From: Acidobacteriota bacterium
Lineage (GTDB): Bacteria > Acidobacteriota > Terriglobia > Terriglobales > Acidobacteriaceae
NCBI GenBank assembly: GCA_021779935.1
Contig: JAJXZT010000048.1
Location: 124,001-188,000 of the forward strand
DNA: 64,000 nucleotides
Direction of reading: 5' to 3'
Under the pieces are notes generated by a model that saw nothing but the letters and a program-made list of their open reading frames with translations, had not been told where the DNA came from and searched no databases. The translations under genes and the position numbers were made by a program. Of the stretch, positions 61,849 through 64,000 are shown piece by piece. Position 1 is the stretch's first letter. Each line of letters opens with the position of its first letter.

Positions 61849-62666
61849 GCGCAATGCCAGTCGTTTACTTTATCGATGACAGCGCCACCATGCGTGAAGT
61901 CATCAAGATTGCATTTCGTCGCGAAAATATCAACGTTGTAACCTGTCACGACGGGACGAGCGCAATCAACATGATGGAAGGGAATCCGCCAGACGTGGTG
62001 ATTACCGACCTTATTATGCCTGGCAAGGATGGCTACGAAGTTTGCCAGTACATCAAGCAGACCCCGAAATTCGCCCGGACTCCCGTCGTCTTGATGTCGG
62101 GCGTGGTCAACCGCTCCGTTGCGGAGAAGGCGTTCGCCGTTAAGGCTGACGAGTTGATTCGCAAGCCCTTTCAGCCGCAGGATCTTATTACGCGCGTGCG
62201 GCACCTGTTGAATCCTCACGTGGAAGCGGAAGCGCCCGGCACGGCACCCGAAGCAAACGCGTCGGCCATCGCGCTCTCCAGCATTTTTGCTACGCCAGCG
62301 CGCCCACAACGCAAGTCCATCGTGCCGATCAATGACGCACCGGCGGCGCAGCGTCCGGCAGTGCCGGCACTTGCAGCAACTGCGGCAGCCGCGATGAATC
62401 CACCCATCCCTGCACCGGCAGTCTCTATTCCCGGGGCACAGATTACGGGGGCAGCCTCGATCCCCGTTCCTCCATCCAACCCACAGGGAAATGGCCGTGT
62501 ACCCATGCCGCCCGGGGCGGGCATATCCACGGATGCTGGGCGGTTGCGTCTTGAACTTCTGAGACTGCAAAGCCAGGTAAAGAAACTGGAAGCTGAACTT
62601 CGAGCCGAGCGCGAATACACGCGCGCGCTTGAGGAGCACATCAAGACACTGCAAGAGACGGAATAA
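61845..62666 (+). CDS. Response regulator with long Ala/Pro linker and C-terminal coiled coil
   Basis: 273 residues. A canonical receiver (about 4-122; Asp in DVVITDLIMPGKDG, Ser in VLMSGV, Lys in LIRKPFQP) is followed by ~110 residues of Ala/Pro/Ile-rich disorder and a C-terminal coiled coil (LRLELLRLQSQVKKLEAELR...). The coiled coil could bind an output partner or form a dimer. It ends the array 2 operon and starts inside the previous stop (ATGA). Confidence 0.9.
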   Translation: MSAMPVVYFIDDSATMREVIKIAFRRENINVVTCHDGTSAINMMEGNPPDVVITDLIMPGKDGYEVCQYIKQTPKFARTPVVLMSGVVNRSVAEKAFAVKADELIRKPFQPQDLITRVRHLLNPHVEAEAPGTAPEANASAIALSSIFATPARPQRKSIVPINDAPAAQRPAVPALAATAAAAMNPPIPAPAVSIPGAQITGAASIPVPPSNPQGNGRVPMPPGAGISTDAGRLRLELLRLQSQVKKLEAELRAEREYTRALEEHIKTLQETE

Positions 62667-62728
62667 CCGCTGGCCGCGCATTCGCCAGCAAAGCGGGCGC
62701 TTGCTGTCCAGTCTGCCAACCACAGGCC

Positions 62729-64000
62729 CTAGGTAAACATGAATTCCTTCGTGCGCAGGTCGCGAATGGTGTCGCGCAATTTTGCTGCACGCTCGAACTC
62801 GAATCTCTTCGCCGCTTCTCGCATTTCATTTTCCAACCTTGCAATATGCGCGTCGAGTTCTTCCTGCGACTTGATATCGGGAAGTCCTTCAATCTCCGCG
62901 GATACCTCCGAGTAATCGGCTTCGACCATTTGCGCCAGCGACATATCCACGGGACGGAGAATGCTCTGCGGTGTGATGCCGTGCTCCTCGTTATAAGCCC
63001 GTTGAATGGCGCGACGCCGATTCGTCTCGTCGATTGCTTTGCGCATTGAGTCCGTCATGTTGTCGGCGTAAAGAATGGCGCGGCCCTCAACGTGCCTGGC
63101 AGCACGGCCAACGGTTTGAATCAGAGATCCGGCCGACCGCAGAAATCCCTCTTTGTCGGCATCGAGAATGGCTACCAGCGAAACTTCCGGAAGATCAAGG
63201 CCTTCGCGTAAAAGATTGATACCTATCAATACGTCGAATTCGCCCCTCCGCAGATCGCGGAGTATCTTAATGCGCTCGAGCGTCTCGATCTCCGAATGCA
63301 TATAGCGGCAGCGAACACCCACCTCGCTGTAGTATTCCGCCAGGTCTTCCGCCATGCGCTTGGTCAAAGTCGTGACAAGCACGCGTTGCCCATTCTCCGT
63401 GCGCTTGCGAATTTCATGCAGAAGGTCGTCAATTTGTCCGCGCACGGGACGCACTTCCACCTCGGGATCGACGAGGCCGGTGGGACGAATGATCTGCTCT
63501 ACAACCACGCCAGCGGCCTTCGTCAGCTCGTAGGGACCGGGAGTGGCGGAGACGTAGATCGCCTGATTTACGCGGTTTTCGAATTCTTCAAATTGCAGCG
63601 GACGATTATCGAGCGCACTTGGGAGTCGGAAGCCGAACTCAATCAGGTTCTGTTTTCGCGAACGGTCGCCGTGCCACATACCGTGCAACTGCGGAACAGT
63701 CTGGTGCGATTCATCGATGAATAAAAGGAAGTCGCGCGGCACGTAATCAAGCAGCGTGGGTGGCGGTTCACCGGGAAGACGGCCAGTGAAGTGCCGAGAA
63801 TAGTTTTCGATGCCGTGACAATAGCCCATCTCCTTGATCATCTCGAGGTCGAATCGAGTGCGCTGGTGAATGCGTTGCGACTCGACAAGACGACCCTGTT
63901 TTTCCAGCTCCGCTTCCCACCACTTCAGTTCTTCGAGAATCGAATCCACTGCGTGCGACTTTGTCTCGGGCTTCATGACGTAGTGCGTCTTCGGGTAGAT
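62729..64000 (-). CDS. uvrB: UvrABC excinuclease subunit UvrB (C-terminal ~64%)
   Basis: The frame stays open to the window end (5' end missing), so the Met at 63976 is internal; the residues before it read IYPKTHYV, matching the family. Visible signatures: [20 protein letters not shown], helicase motifs [14 protein letters not shown] and [54 protein letters not shown], and a C-terminal UVR domain ([20 protein letters not shown]). UvrB verifies DNA damage in nucleotide-excision repair. Convergent with array 2; only 62 nt separate the stops. Confidence 0.97.
   Translation of the reverse strand: MYPKTHYVMKPETKSHAVDSILEELKWWEAELEKQGRLVESQRIHQRTRFDLEMIKEMGYCHGIENYSRHFTGRLPGEPPPTLLDYVPRDFLLFIDESHQTVPQLHGMWHGDRSRKQNLIEFGFRLPSALDNRPLQFEEFENRVNQAIYVSATPGPYELTKAAGVVVEQIIRPTGLVDPEVEVRPVRGQIDDLLHEIRKRTENGQRVLVTTLTKRMAEDLAEYYSEVGVRCRYMHSEIETLERIKILRDLRRGEFDVLIGINLLREGLDLPEVSLVAILDADKEGFLRSAGSLIQTVGRAARHVEGRAILYADNMTDSMRKAIDETNRRRAIQRAYNEEHGITPQSILRPVDMSLAQMVEADYSEVSAEIEGLPDIKSQEELDAHIARLENEMREAAKRFEFERAAKLRDTIRDLRTKEFMFT

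Overview
The window looks like chromosome of an Acidobacteriota bacterium (Terriglobia / Koribacter-like). This is inferred from moderately high GC, lipid A and lipoprotein genes of a diderm (lpxD, a LpxL-type acyltransferase, lnt), System I cytochrome c maturation genes, and many small membrane or secreted proteins of types I associate with that phylum. No 16S gene is present, so taxonomy is inference.

Layout. 1-9.1 kb: the 3' end of an M28/PSMA-like peptidase; thiC; a translationally coupled ccmEABCD operon with a DUF3592 gene; a minus-strand CDP-alcohol transferase/GtrA pair; and an XRE regulator facing it across a palindrome-bearing intergenic region. 9.1-11.9 kb: small membrane, receiver-like and beta-helix proteins. 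11.876-16.420 kb: a very small integrated element (4,492 bp as a circle) bounded by a perfect 53-bp direct repeat of the 3' half of tRNA-Arg(CCG). It carries a tyrosine integrase, an excisionase-like HTH protein, a winged-helix-like protein, a zinc-finger protein and two unknowns. 16.5-37.8 kb: housekeeping genes, including an orphan LuxR-type regulator without the phospho-acceptor Asp, lpxD, lnt, prfB with its programmed +1 frameshift, rarA, a TrmH-type methyltransferase, a Sua5/YrdC protein, a YdcF protein, a cyclase and a beta-propeller lipoprotein.

37.8-62.7 kb: a chemosensory and two-component block of about 25 kb. Minus strand: array 1 (MCP, cheW, cheR, cheA, cheB, cheY, cheX), with a TonB-domain gene upstream. 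Plus strand: a 1,262-residue GAF/PAS histidine kinase, a single-domain receiver and an NtrC-type sigma-54 activator. Two good -24/-12 elements follow, one before a pseudo-receiver + DHp-like protein and one before array 2 (cheY, cheW, MCP, cheR, hybrid cheA, cheB, two cheW-like genes, pseudo-receiver-DUF4388, receiver with coiled coil). The simplest model is that the kinase, receiver and NtrC system switches on array 2 through sigma-54. The window ends inside uvrB (minus strand).

Most novel by eye: the minimal tRNA-Arg element, with matching sites near both ends and an integrase whose C-terminus is completed by the host tRNA gene; and the sigma-54 link to array 2 with the DHp-only protein beside it. 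Functions of the element's cargo are unknown.
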